The notes under the pieces: model-generated
What the model saw: only the letters and a program-made list of their open reading frames with translations
Databases searched by the model: none
Told to the model about the DNA's origin: nothing
In this document: piece by piece, positions 53,534 to 62,046 of the stretch
Numbering within the stretch: position 1 is the stretch's first letter
Layout of the letters: every line of letters starts with the position of its first letter
NCBI RefSeq assembly: GCF_900109735.1
Contig: NZ_FOAS01000006.1
Span: 124,001-188,000, forward strand
Direction of reading: 5' to 3'
Length of the DNA stretch: 64,000 nucleotides
From: Atopomonas hussainii
Lineage (GTDB): Bacteria; Pseudomonadota; Gammaproteobacteria; Pseudomonadales; Pseudomonadaceae
Program-made: the position numbers and the translations under genes

Positions 53534-55280
53534 CGGCGTTAATCCACTCTTTCACGACCTGTGCCACACGGCCTGGATCTTCAGCCACCAAGCCTTTGAT
53601 GGCATTTAACTGGGCGTCATAGCCCTCACTAGGACTGGGCAGCATGATGGCGTCGCGGCCACCGATACTCACGCGATCATCGGCGAGGTCACCGGACAGC
53701 CCGGCCATATCGCCCAAGTCGATGTCGTCACCACGACCACTGCCACCCTCACCGTGGCCTTTGCCACCGTGAATGATGTTGTGGAACACCGGCCGCAGTA
53801 CGGCATACACCAAGACCAGAATCAGGATAATGCCCAGCAGTTGTTTGATGATGTCCCAGAACCACGGTTGCTGCCAGAAGGGAAACAGGCCTTCTTCTTC
53901 CAGCTCGGGCGTGGCGAATGGAGTGTTCACCACGCTGACGCTATCGCCACGGCTGGCGTTGAAACCTACGGCGTCTTGCACAAGGCGGGTAAAGCGCGCC
54001 AAGTCTTCGGTTTTCCACGGCGTGCGGGTCACTTCGCCGCTTTCCGGGTTGACGATGACTTTGTCATCCACCACCACGGCCACCGACAAGCGAGTCAGGC
54101 GACCTTGCTGCTGTTTGGTGTAGCTAATCGAGCGATCCAACTCATAGTTGCGCGTAGCTTGCGCGCGGGTGTCGCTCGGCGGTGGCAATTGCACCGGCTG
54201 GCCAGTGACCGGATCAATCGGCGCTTGGGCGACCGCTTGCTGGGCTCCTTCGGCGGTTTCTGGTGCTTGCGCCGCACCCGGTGGTTGGTTCGACAAGGCT
54301 CCCGGAATGCCTTGCACCGGGTCGCTGCTTTTGCGTTTTTCTTGCAGGGTTTGCTCGCTGCGCAGCGCCGGCTGATCGGGGTTGTACATCTCCGAGGTGG
54401 ATTCGACGCTATTAAAGTCGACATCCGCCGAAACCTCGGCCTTAAAACGGCCGTCGCCAAGCACGGGGCCTAAGATGCTTTGCACCCGCTGGGTGAGCAT
54501 GCTCTCAACCCTACGCTCGTAATCATATTGACGCGAGGCGACCGTCAAGCCGGCGAGGCTTTCCTGATCTGAGAGCAGATTGCCTTTTTGGTCGACCACC
54601 GACACATGGGCTTTTTCCAGCTCCGGCACGCTGTTGGCGACCAGATTGATGATGGCGCTGACCTGCCCTGCCTCAAGGCTGCGACCGGGATACAGATCAA
54701 CCAGCACCGAGGCGCTGGGTTTGCGGTTATCACGCACGAAGACGGAGCTTTTCGGAATCGCCAAATGCACCCGTGCGCTCTTCACGCCGGTTAAACCGCC
54801 GATGGTACGCGCGAGCTCGCCTTCTAGGCTGCGGCGCATGCGCTGGCCTTCCATAAACTGGCTGGTGCCCAGCGGCTGGTCGCGGTCCATGGCCTCATAG
54901 CCGACTAAACCGTCCTGCGGTTTTACCCCGGCTTGGGCGAGTTTCATTTGCGCGCGCGAGTAGTCGGTGGATTTGACCATCACCACGCCGGTATCGGGGT
55001 TCATGCGAAAACCAATATCCGCAGCGGTCAGCACCTCAAGCAATTCGGCGCTATCGACACCGGCCAGACTGCCCGACAGCGGGCGGTAATCCGGCTGCTG
55101 CGACCACAACACCACGGCAAAGCCCACCGCTACGCTAGCCGCCAAGCCAACCATCAGGCCGAGCTGACGCAGCAGACTCATCTCCGAGAGGTTTTCTAAG
55201 AAGCGCAAACCAAACAGCGGCTTGCTTTCTAGCGGGCCAGCAGCGCTGGCGACCGGGGCGTTTTCAGTTGCGGCAGCCAT
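53526..55280 (-). CDS. fliF: Flagellar MS-ring protein FliF
   Basis: FliF builds the MS ring in the inner membrane, the base on which the motor and export apparatus form. The 584-residue protein has two membrane helices (about 40-62 and 470-492) flanking a large periplasmic region with the ring-building motifs, including KSTDYSRAQMKLAQAG and MEGQRMRRSLEGELARTI. The C-terminal cytoplasmic tail, which binds FliG, is acidic. The length is typical. It begins 16 bases after fliE and overlaps fliG. Confidence 0.96.
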   Translation of the reverse strand: MAAATENAPVASAAGPLESKPLFGLRFLENLSEMSLLRQLGLMVGLAASVAVGFAVVLWSQQPDYRPLSGSLAGVDSAELLEVLTAADIGFRMNPDTGVVMVKSTDYSRAQMKLAQAGVKPQDGLVGYEAMDRDQPLGTSQFMEGQRMRRSLEGELARTIGGLTGVKSARVHLAIPKSSVFVRDNRKPSASVLVDLYPGRSLEAGQVSAIINLVANSVPELEKAHVSVVDQKGNLLSDQESLAGLTVASRQYDYERRVESMLTQRVQSILGPVLGDGRFKAEVSADVDFNSVESTSEMYNPDQPALRSEQTLQEKRKSSDPVQGIPGALSNQPPGAAQAPETAEGAQQAVAQAPIDPVTGQPVQLPPPSDTRAQATRNYELDRSISYTKQQQGRLTRLSVAVVVDDKVIVNPESGEVTRTPWKTEDLARFTRLVQDAVGFNASRGDSVSVVNTPFATPELEEEGLFPFWQQPWFWDIIKQLLGIILILVLVYAVLRPVFHNIIHGGKGHGEGGSGRGDDIDLGDMAGLSGDLADDRVSIGGRDAIMLPSPSEGYDAQLNAIKGLVAEDPGRVAQVVKEWINADE

Positions 55281-55296
55281 CAGGCATTACTCCGGA

Positions 55297-55632
55297 TCAA
55301 ATCGGCATCTTCATGATGTCTTCGTAGGCGGCAACCAGCTTGTTGCGCACCTGCGTCATGGCCTGAAACGACACACTGGCCTTTTGCGACGCCACCATCA
55401 CGTCGGTCAGATCAACGCTTTTATCACCCATCTCAAACGCGGTAGCCATTTGGCTGGCGGCTTGCTGGGTTTCGTTAACCTTGTTGACGGCTTGGCTGAG
55501 CATGTCTGAAAAGCTCGGCGCTGGTGCCTGACCTTCGGCCACTTCGGGCTTAGCCTGTGGCTTGGCCATGGCCTCCATTTGCATGGCGCGCATTTCCAGC
55601 ATCAGTCTGTTGAACTGTACACCCTGGCTCAT
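55297..55632 (-). CDS. fliE: Flagellar hook-basal body protein FliE
   Basis: FliE joins the MS ring to the proximal rod. The 111-residue protein starts at ATG 55632 ([17 protein letters not shown]), preceded by a strong GGAGG; a longer in-frame start is not supported. The C-terminal motif [34 protein letters not shown] (given here only as a landmark, split by turns) is the FliE signature. It is the first gene of the fliEFGHIJ run and has its own sigma-54 promoter 50-70 bp upstream. Confidence 0.95.
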   Translation of the reverse strand: MSQGVQFNRLMLEMRAMQMEAMAKPQAKPEVAEGQAPAPSFSDMLSQAVNKVNETQQAASQMATAFEMGDKSVDLTDVMVASQKASVSFQAMTQVRNKLVAAYEDIMKMPI

Positions 55633-55688
55633 GCTTGATCCTCCGACCACGTTTTTTTGACGCGTGTGGTTTGCTTAGCAGGTATTTA

Positions 55689-55703
55689 GCAAGCACGGTG
55701 CCA
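55689..55703 (-). promoter_or_regulatory. Sigma-54 promoter of fliE
   Basis: On the minus strand the sequence TGGCAC-CGTGC-TTGC, within TTGGCACCGTGCTTGCT, matches the sigma-54 -24/-12 consensus almost perfectly, with GG and GC ten bases apart. Transcription should start near 55677, some 45 bases before the fliE ATG. In Pseudomonas this operon belongs to the class controlled by FleR acting with sigma-54; fleR is 6.4 kb upstream in this window. Confidence 0.88.
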
Positions 55704-55797
55704 ACATGCCGCGAGCACGTTAGCCACTGCATCTGAGCCATTGCGCCTAAAAACCCGCTGTCAGAAAGCCGCCAGCAAAACGCTGCACGCCAAAAGC

Positions 55798-55835
55798 ACA
55801 AAACCCGCCACTCGGTGAGAGTCAGCGGGTTTTGT
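55798..55835 (-). terminator. yebC terminator
   Basis: ACAAAACCCGC pairs perfectly with GCGGGTTTTGT around a 16-base loop, 29 bases beyond the yebC stop. It separates the aspS-yebC transcription from the fliE operon that starts just downstream. Confidence 0.8.
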
Positions 55836-55863
55836 AGACGTGCGGGGTAAACCGCTGGCCGAG

Positions 55864-56616
55864 TTAGTCGTCCAGCTGCGCCATGATCTCGTCGGGGATC
55901 TCGGCGTTGTGGTAGACGTTCTGCACGTCGTCCAAGTCTTCCAGCATGTCGATCAGCTTGAGGACTTTCTGCGCGGTCTCTAGATCAGTTACTGGCGCGC
56001 TGATGTTCGGCACCATCGCCACTTCCGATTCTTCACCTTTAAAGCCGGCTTCAGTCAGCGCTTCATTCACGCTTAAGAAGTCAGCAAAGCTGGTGGACAC
56101 CAAAGCCGAGCCGTCGTCACCCATCTCGATGTCTTCAGCGCCGGCTTCCAGCGCCGCTTCCATCAGGGCTTCTTCGTTCACGCCGGCGGCAAAGCTGATC
56201 TGCCCTTTGCGCTCGAACATATAGGCCACTGAGCCGTCGGTGCCCAAATTGCCGCCACACTTACTAAAGGCATGGCGCACTTCGGCAGCGGTGCGGTTGC
56301 GGTTGTCGGTCATCGCTTCGATGATCAGCGCCACGCCGCTCGGTGCGTAGCCTTCGTAACTCAGCTCGACCATGTTGTCGGCTTCGTTATTACCCGCGCC
56401 ACGCGCAATGGCGCGGTCGATGGTGTCGCGCGGCATGTTGGCGGTCAGCGCTTTATCCACCGCCAAACGCAAACGCGGGTTATCGCCCGGGTTTGGCCCG
56501 CCGTGTTTGGCAGATACGGTCAGTTCGCGGATCAGTTTGGTAAAAATCTTGCCCCGCTTGGCATCTTGGCGGCCTTTGCGGTGCTTGATGTTGGCCCATT
56601 TAGAATGTCCGGCCAT
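55864..56616 (-). CDS. yebC: YebC/PmpR-family regulatory protein
   Basis: A 250-residue YebC/TACO1 protein starting [18 protein letters not shown], the standard N-terminus. The family motifs [24 protein letters not shown] (split here) and [18 protein letters not shown] are intact. Members act in translation, helping ribosomes pass difficult sequences, and in P. aeruginosa PmpR has been described as a regulator of quorum-sensing genes. ATG 56616 is used; in-frame codons upstream are not supported. It normally lies before ruvC after aspS. Here fliE follows instead. Confidence 0.94.
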   Translation of the reverse strand: MAGHSKWANIKHRKGRQDAKRGKIFTKLIRELTVSAKHGGPNPGDNPRLRLAVDKALTANMPRDTIDRAIARGAGNNEADNMVELSYEGYAPSGVALIIEAMTDNRNRTAAEVRHAFSKCGGNLGTDGSVAYMFERKGQISFAAGVNEEALMEAALEAGAEDIEMGDDGSALVSTSFADFLSVNEALTEAGFKGEESEVAMVPNISAPVTDLETAQKVLKLIDMLEDLDDVQNVYHNAEIPDEIMAQLDD

Positions 56617-56784
56617 AACGCACTCCGTTTTTCTTAACAAACCTCAGCACATTGAGCACCGAGGTGAGAACCGTTGCGAGCGCCACTCAGGCAAGACGGC
56701 AGGTAATGAGCAAGCGCAGTTTGCAAATGCAAATGAGCATTGCGAATCGCCTGCCAACACAGCCTGAGCAAGCGCAGCAGGTTA

Positions 56785-58560
56785 TCACTCAGCCTTGGGC
56801 TGTTCGCGCAGCTTAATGTGCAACTCACGCAGCGCCTTGTTATCTACCAACCCCGGCGCCTGAGTCATCACACAGGCAGCGCTCTGAGTTTTCGGGAAGG
56901 CAATCACTTCACGAATCGAGCTAGCGCCAGTCATCAGCATCACCAAGCGATCCAGACCAAAGGCCAAACCACCGTGCGGCGGTGCACCGAACTTCAGCGC
57001 ATCGAGCAGGAAGCCGAACTTCTCTTGTTGCTCGTCTTCGCTGATGCCCAGCACGTCGAACACGGCTTGCTGCATCTTCTTGTCGTGGATACGAATGGAA
57101 CCACCGCCCAGCTCAGTGCCGTTGAGCACCATGTCATAAGCGCGCGACAGAGCGCCGGCCGGATTAGCCTTGAGCTCTTCAGGGCTGCAGTTTGGCGAAG
57201 TAAACGGGTGGTGCATGGCGGTCAGACTGCCGTCGTCGTTTTCCTCGAACATGGGGAAGTCCACCACCCACAGCGGCGCCCACTCACAGGTGAACAACTT
57301 AAGATCGTGGCCAAGCTTGATGCGCAGGGCACCCAGCGCCTCGGAGACGATCTTGGCCTTGTCAGCACCGAAGAACACGATGTCGCCATCCACGGCACCC
57401 ACGCGATCAAGGATCACATTGATGTTGTCCAGCGGGATGTTCTTGACGATCGGCGACTGCAAGCCATCGACCCCAGCGGCACGCTCGTTGACCTTGATAT
57501 AGGCCAAGCCTTTAGCACCGTAGTTGCCGACAAACTTAGTGTAATCATCGATCTGCTTACGCGGCATGCTCGCCCCGCCCGGTACGCGCAGCGCAGTCAC
57601 GCGGCACTTGGGATCGTTGGCCGGACCAGCAAATACCTTGAATTCAACCTCTTTGAGCTGATCTTCGACATCGACCAGCTCCAGCGGGATACGCAGGTCC
57701 GGCTTGTCCGAACCGAAACGACGCATGGCCTCAGCCAGGGTCATGTGCGGCAACTCGCCGAACTCGACGTCCAACACTTCCTTAAACAGGTTGCGGATCA
57801 TGGTCTCGGTCAGACCCATGATGTCTTTTTCATCGAGGAAGCTGGTTTCGATGTCGATCTGGGTGAATTCCGGCTGACGGTCTGCACGCAGGTCTTCATC
57901 GCGGAAGCACTTGGCGATCTGGTAGTAACGGTCAAAGCCCGACACCATCAGCAGCTGCTTGAACAACTGCGGCGACTGCGGCAGGGCAAAGAAGCTGCCG
58001 GCGTGAGTGCGGCTCGGCACTAAGTAGTCACGTGCGCCTTCCGGGGTAGCGCGGGTCAGGATCGGGGTTTCGACGTCGAGGAAGCCGTTGTCATCTAAGT
58101 AACGACGGATGCTCGAGGTGATGCGCGAACGCAGCTTGAGCTTGGCGGCCATTTCCGGACGGCGCAGGTCGATAAAGCGGTAGCGCAGGCGGGTTTCTTC
58201 ACCCACGTCGCTGTACTCATCCAGCGGGAACGGCGGAGTTTCCGCTTGGTTCAGCACGGTCAGCTCGTAGCCCAGCACTTCGATGGCGCCAGACGCCATG
58301 TTGGCGTTGCGCGCGCCTTCTGGGCGCAGACGCACACGGCCTTTAACCTGCACCACGAACTCGCTGCGCACGCGGTCGGCCTTGGCAAAGGTGTCAGCGC
58401 GATCGGGGTCAAACACCACTTGGGCCAGACCTTCACGGTCACGAATATCGAGGAAAATCACCCCACCGTGGTCACGGCGACGGTGTACCCAACCGCACAG
58501 GCTGATTTCCTGACCGTCGAGGCTTTCATTCAGTTGGCCGCAATAGTGGCTGCGCATCAT
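56785..58560 (-). CDS. aspS: Aspartyl-tRNA synthetase
   Basis: Attaches aspartate to its tRNA. The 591-residue length and motifs fit the bacterial type: N-terminal OB-fold anticodon domain ([20 protein letters not shown]), the class II catalytic core with motif 2 ([25 protein letters not shown], split) and motif 3 ([13 protein letters not shown]), and the bacterial GAD insert domain. The Pseudomonas enzyme is of the non-discriminating type, which also charges tRNA-Asn for the amidotransferase pathway; that cannot be confirmed by eye. ATG 58560 is used. It heads the aspS-yebC pair. Confidence 0.97.
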   Translation of the reverse strand: MMRSHYCGQLNESLDGQEISLCGWVHRRRDHGGVIFLDIRDREGLAQVVFDPDRADTFAKADRVRSEFVVQVKGRVRLRPEGARNANMASGAIEVLGYELTVLNQAETPPFPLDEYSDVGEETRLRYRFIDLRRPEMAAKLKLRSRITSSIRRYLDDNGFLDVETPILTRATPEGARDYLVPSRTHAGSFFALPQSPQLFKQLLMVSGFDRYYQIAKCFRDEDLRADRQPEFTQIDIETSFLDEKDIMGLTETMIRNLFKEVLDVEFGELPHMTLAEAMRRFGSDKPDLRIPLELVDVEDQLKEVEFKVFAGPANDPKCRVTALRVPGGASMPRKQIDDYTKFVGNYGAKGLAYIKVNERAAGVDGLQSPIVKNIPLDNINVILDRVGAVDGDIVFFGADKAKIVSEALGALRIKLGHDLKLFTCEWAPLWVVDFPMFEENDDGSLTAMHHPFTSPNCSPEELKANPAGALSRAYDMVLNGTELGGGSIRIHDKKMQQAVFDVLGISEDEQQEKFGFLLDALKFGAPPHGGLAFGLDRLVMLMTGASSIREVIAFPKTQSAACVMTQAPGLVDNKALRELHIKLREQPKAE

Positions 58561-58606
58561 CTTAATAATCTCTCGCGTGTGTTCCGAGGTTTAAACGTAA
58601 GGGCCT

Positions 58607-58876
58607 TCAGTCTTGCGCGGCGCAAGCGCCGGCGCCACAACCACCGGCAGCGCAAGCCGAAGCGCTGTCGCTGGAGGCCAAATTCTTCTTATTGCCGGTT
58701 TTAAAATCAGTTTCGTACCAACCCTGCCCGCCTAAGCGAAAACCCGGCAGCGACAGCAGCTTTTGCAACGCGGGCGCCGCGCAAGCTGGGCATTCGAGCA
58801 GCGGCTCAGTGCTGACCCTTTGCAGCTTTTCAAAACGATGCGCGCAGGCTTGGCACTGATATTCATAAATAGGCAT
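58607..58876 (-). CDS. FmdB-family zinc-ribbon protein
   Basis: An 89-residue protein with an FmdB-type zinc ribbon at the N-terminus: MPIYEYQCQAC with Cys8 and Cys11, then CPAC with Cys29 and Cys32, followed by KLLSLPGFRLGGQGWYETDF. The C-terminus is a short Ala/Ser/Cys-rich tail. Function is unknown; the family often precedes aspS in Pseudomonas. The start is ATG 58876; an in-frame extension to 59026 would lie in the divergent promoter. It is transcribed towards aspS. Confidence 0.9.
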   Translation of the reverse strand: MPIYEYQCQACAHRFEKLQRVSTEPLLECPACAAPALQKLLSLPGFRLGGQGWYETDFKTGNKKNLASSDSASACAAGGCGAGACAAQD

Positions 58877-59024
58877 ACAGCGCCCCAAGCGTGGCAGCCA
58901 GCTGCCGACAAAGCCGCGAATTATAGACTGATTCCAACGCCGCATGCAGCCATTGGGCGCACCGCAAATCGCCACGGGCTTTCTATACTGCAAGCAAGCC
59001 CTCAATCGCGCACCGAGTTTTGCC

Positions 59025-60146
59025 ATGCATGTCGCTCGCCCGGAAGACTTAGAAACCGATCTACTTGATGAGTTTCGCTACGAATGCGCAGAGCAATTCG
59101 CCCTCTGCGAAAAACTGCTGCTAGAGCTGGAACATCAACCCGGCAACACCGAGCTACTGCGGCAGTTATTCCGCGCCGTGCACACCGTCAAAGGCAGCTT
59201 GGATTACGTGGGCCTGCACACCCTGGTGCCGCTACCGCAAGCCATTGAGGAGTTACTCGAACCCCTGCGTAGCGGCGACATCGAATTCGACAGCATGCTT
59301 GGCGATGTCTTACTGGTGGGCCTCGACCGCCTGCGCAACATGATTGCCCTAGGCCTTGCCGGGCAAGACATTGGCATCGGCGAAGCGGCATTTAAAACCC
59401 TCTGCCAACGCTTTATTGATTTAGCCCACGCCAAACAGGCTAACCCCGCCGAGCGTCGAGAAACCTTAGTCGCCCTCGACCCGCAAACCCAACTACCCAG
59501 CCAAGCGCAGGCACAAGCGCAAAGCCAGCAAAGCGCCAATCCGCTAGCCGATTACCAACTGCAAGACGACCCCGATCTAACCTTCTTTCTTGGCATGATT
59601 GAAAGCGCCGAAGCGCGCTCGCATTTCTGGGCGGGGCGTTGTCGACGGCAGCTGGCGCTTTGCCTAGCGATGAACGATATCGCCGGCCGCCCCATTCCCA
59701 TGGAGCAACTCGCCGCAGCAGCGCTTCTGCATGACTTCGGCATGGCTTTTCTGCCGCTGGAGCTGCTGCATAAAGATGGCAACTTCAGCAGCGAAGAACG
59801 CCGCATGATCCAATGTCACCCACGGCAAACCCATGAAATGCTCCGCCGCATGCCGCGCTGGCAAGAAGCCGCCGACATCATTCTTTGTCACCACGAACAC
59901 GCCGATGGCAGTGGCTACCCCAAACATCTGCACGAAAATGACATACCCGCTGGCGCGCAAATCATCGACATCGTCGACACCTTTGAAGCGCGCACGCACG
60001 AACGCGCCCATCAAACCCTCAGCAAAAGGCCGGTGATTCGGGCCATTTTAGAAATCAATAACCAAGCCGGCCGCCAGTTCAGCCAACATTGGGTAGAAAT
60101 CTTCAACCAAACCCTGAAGAGTCGCCCGGAACTCGCTCGTGATTAA
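59025..60146 (+). CDS. Hpt/HD-GYP protein (c-di-GMP phosphodiesterase-like)
   Basis: A 373-residue protein joining an Hpt domain at about 10-110 (His53 in AVHTVKGSLDYVG) with an HD-GYP-type domain at about 185-365. Metal ligands are visible: His236-Asp237 (LLHDFG), His265, HHE at 289-291 and the DGSGYP signature at 294-299. However, the usual HDxGK lysine is Met (HDFGM) and the RPY region is altered, so catalytic activity is uncertain. It is divergent from fmdB and followed by a GGDEF gene, so the two may form a turnover pair regulated by phosphorelay. The ATG at 59025 has a weak ribosome-binding site. Confidence 0.85.
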   Translation: MHVARPEDLETDLLDEFRYECAEQFALCEKLLLELEHQPGNTELLRQLFRAVHTVKGSLDYVGLHTLVPLPQAIEELLEPLRSGDIEFDSMLGDVLLVGLDRLRNMIALGLAGQDIGIGEAAFKTLCQRFIDLAHAKQANPAERRETLVALDPQTQLPSQAQAQAQSQQSANPLADYQLQDDPDLTFFLGMIESAEARSHFWAGRCRRQLALCLAMNDIAGRPIPMEQLAAAALLHDFGMAFLPLELLHKDGNFSSEERRMIQCHPRQTHEMLRRMPRWQEAADIILCHHEHADGSGYPKHLHENDIPAGAQIIDIVDTFEARTHERAHQTLSKRPVIRAILEINNQAGRQFSQHWVEIFNQTLKSRPELARD

Positions 60147-60225
60147 CGCAAAGATGGCTAAATAACCTTTGATTTATTAAGCTCAATACATACCGCCCAG
60201 CCCACCTGTTGCCAGAAGCTCACGG

Positions 60226-61290
60226 ATGTCAAAAGCCAAATCACGGAACCTGATGGATCTCTTCCCGGAAGAAACTCGGGATGCGGCGAACCTGCTCAAG
60301 CAGGCCGTGCCCAACATGGTGCGTCACGACATCCCGCCCAATCCGATTCACTATGCGCTCTGGTACAGCTACGCGCAGGGGCACAATAACGAGCTCAAGC
60401 AGCGTCTGGATCGCATCGTCAGTAACTTTGCCGTTTTCCCGCCCGAGGCAGCCCTCAAGCTGTACCGCGAATACATCATCCAAAACGAACTTGAAGAAGC
60501 CCGCGGCGGCCAGCAGCAAGTGATTGACGTAGTGGATGACCTCGAGCATGAAGTCACCCGCTCGCTGGACGACAGCAAGCACTACGAAAAAAGCCTGAAA
60601 CACGGCCTTGAAGTGCTACACGAGCCGGTGATGGACGAGCTGCCCACCGTGCTGGAAGAACTGCTCGATAGCACCTACGCCATGCAAGAGCAGCAAGAGA
60701 AATTTCTCTACCGCCTGCAGGCCGCGCAAGCTGAAGTGCAGTACCTGCGCAACCAACTGAAAAAAACCCAGATGGCGGCCAGCCTCGACGCCCTCACCCA
60801 AGTGTTTAACCGTTTTTCGTTTAACCGCTTTCTGGAACAAGCGCTGGCAGAGAAACACCCCAGCGCCGCATTGATCATGCTGGACTTGGATCACTTCAAA
60901 GCCTTCAACGATCAATACGGCCACGTATTGGGCGACCGTGTATTGCAAACCGTGGCGCAAATGCTGCGTGAGCAAACGCCGAGCAATGCCATCTGTGCGC
61001 GCTACGGCGGCGAAGAGTTCGCCATTATTTTGAACCCCTGCGGCAACCTCAATGAAGCCCAAGCCTTGGCCGAAACCCTGCGTGCCAAGCTGCAAAGCCT
61101 ACGGGTAAAAGTGCGTAACACCGACAAAACCCTCGACAACATCACCGCCTCTTTCGGCGTTGCCTTAGCGCAACCCGGTGACAGCCTCGACAACCTGATC
61201 CACCGCGCCGACCAAGACCTGTATCGCGCCAAACGCAATGGTCGCAACCGCGTCAGTGGCCCGGGTAATCAACGCAAACCCTCCTCCTGA
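60226..61290 (+). CDS. Soluble GGDEF-domain diguanylate cyclase
   Basis: A 354-residue cytosolic protein with an N-terminal helical region (IPPNPIHYALWYSYAQGHNN motif at about 36-54, coiled coil about 150-185) and a GGDEF domain at about 185-345. The active site is GGEEF at 261-265, an allowed variant, so it should make c-di-GMP from GTP. The inhibitory RxxD I-site expected five residues before it is absent (residues PSNAICARY precede the motif). It follows the Hpt/HD-GYP gene with a 79-bp gap. The presence of both synthesis and breakdown domains in neighbouring genes suggests a local control module. Confidence 0.92.
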   Translation: MSKAKSRNLMDLFPEETRDAANLLKQAVPNMVRHDIPPNPIHYALWYSYAQGHNNELKQRLDRIVSNFAVFPPEAALKLYREYIIQNELEEARGGQQQVIDVVDDLEHEVTRSLDDSKHYEKSLKHGLEVLHEPVMDELPTVLEELLDSTYAMQEQQEKFLYRLQAAQAEVQYLRNQLKKTQMAASLDALTQVFNRFSFNRFLEQALAEKHPSAALIMLDLDHFKAFNDQYGHVLGDRVLQTVAQMLREQTPSNAICARYGGEEFAIILNPCGNLNEAQALAETLRAKLQSLRVKVRNTDKTLDNITASFGVALAQPGDSLDNLIHRADQDLYRAKRNGRNRVSGPGNQRKPSS

Positions 61291-61386
61291 GTATTTGAGC
61301 CCACCGCGCCTTTACGGTTAAATATGCGCCGCCAAGTTTGGCGAACAGTTTCTACCGTTTTTTATCCCGTTTAAGGTGCTACTCCT

Positions 61387-61986
61387 TTGAAAAGTCTCAA
61401 GATTATTCACTTGGTTACCGGTGCTGCGGCACTGCTTTTGTTTGTTATTGGCGCATTCCGCGATGGCGCCAGCGGCTTGGCTGGGGCAGACACCCTGCTG
61501 TTGGCCATGCTCGGTATTACTCACCTGTTAATGGCCCCCCTGCTGCGCGGCAGCAGCAAAGCCACCCTCGTACAGCAACTGGTCAGTGCTTTTCTGGTGC
61601 TGGCGGTGATTCTGCAAACCGCCACTGTGTTAGCTCCGCTGGGCACACTCGCCGGTAATGTGCCGGCCGCTGCACTGGCACTGGGCGCTAGCCTGCTGGC
61701 CGCCATTGTCGGCCTGATCGGTGCCGGCCAGAGCAACAGCCAGGTTGCCAGCCAAAACTACCCAGAACCTGAGGAAGGCCGTGAGCAAGGCACCGTGAAG
61801 TGGTTCAACACCTCCAAGGGCTTTGGTTTTATCAGCCGTGAAAACGGTGACGATGTGTTTGTGCACTTCCGCGCGATTCGTGGCGAGGGCCATCGCATCC
61901 TGATCGAAGGCCAGCGCGTTGAGTTCGCGGTTGCCAACCGCGAGAAAGGCTTGCAAGCCGAAGACGTGGTGATCTTCGCCAGCTAA
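61387..61986 (+). CDS. Membrane-anchored cold-shock domain protein
   Basis: A 199-residue protein: an N-terminal membrane part with four hydrophobic segments (about 5-22, 35-52, 62-83 and 93-113) and a C-terminal cold-shock domain at about 134-199 with both RNA-binding motifs (KGFGFI and VFVHF, plus GTVKWFN). The start is TTG 61387 with AAGGTG upstream; no ATG fits. Such fusions, like PA0961 as I recall, place an RNA- or DNA-binding fold at the inner membrane. In P. aeruginosa the homologue is near aspS, as here, which shows this block was moved as a unit. A bidirectional terminator follows. Confidence 0.88.
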   Translation: MKSLKIIHLVTGAAALLLFVIGAFRDGASGLAGADTLLLAMLGITHLLMAPLLRGSSKATLVQQLVSAFLVLAVILQTATVLAPLGTLAGNVPAAALALGASLLAAIVGLIGAGQSNSQVASQNYPEPEEGREQGTVKWFNTSKGFGFISRENGDDVFVHFRAIRGEGHRILIEGQRVEFAVANREKGLQAEDVVIFAS

Positions 61987-62002
61987 GCAGATGTGAAGCA
62001 CA

Positions 62003-62031
62003 AAAAAGCCCCGACCAGTTCGGGGCTTTTT
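62003..62031. terminator. Bidirectional terminator between the cold-shock gene and fleR
   Basis: AAAAAGCCCCGA pairs with TCGGGGCTTTTT around CCAGT. It lies between the convergent genes and isolates the inserted block from the fleSR transcript. Confidence 0.93.
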
Positions 62032-62046
62032 ATTGCCTGAGCGTAT

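Noticed and set aside
56740-58023. Long plus-strand ORF (427 codons) opposite aspS
   Set aside because: It is a frame shadow of aspS. It has an unusual His/Gln-rich composition, no family match and no ribosome-binding site.
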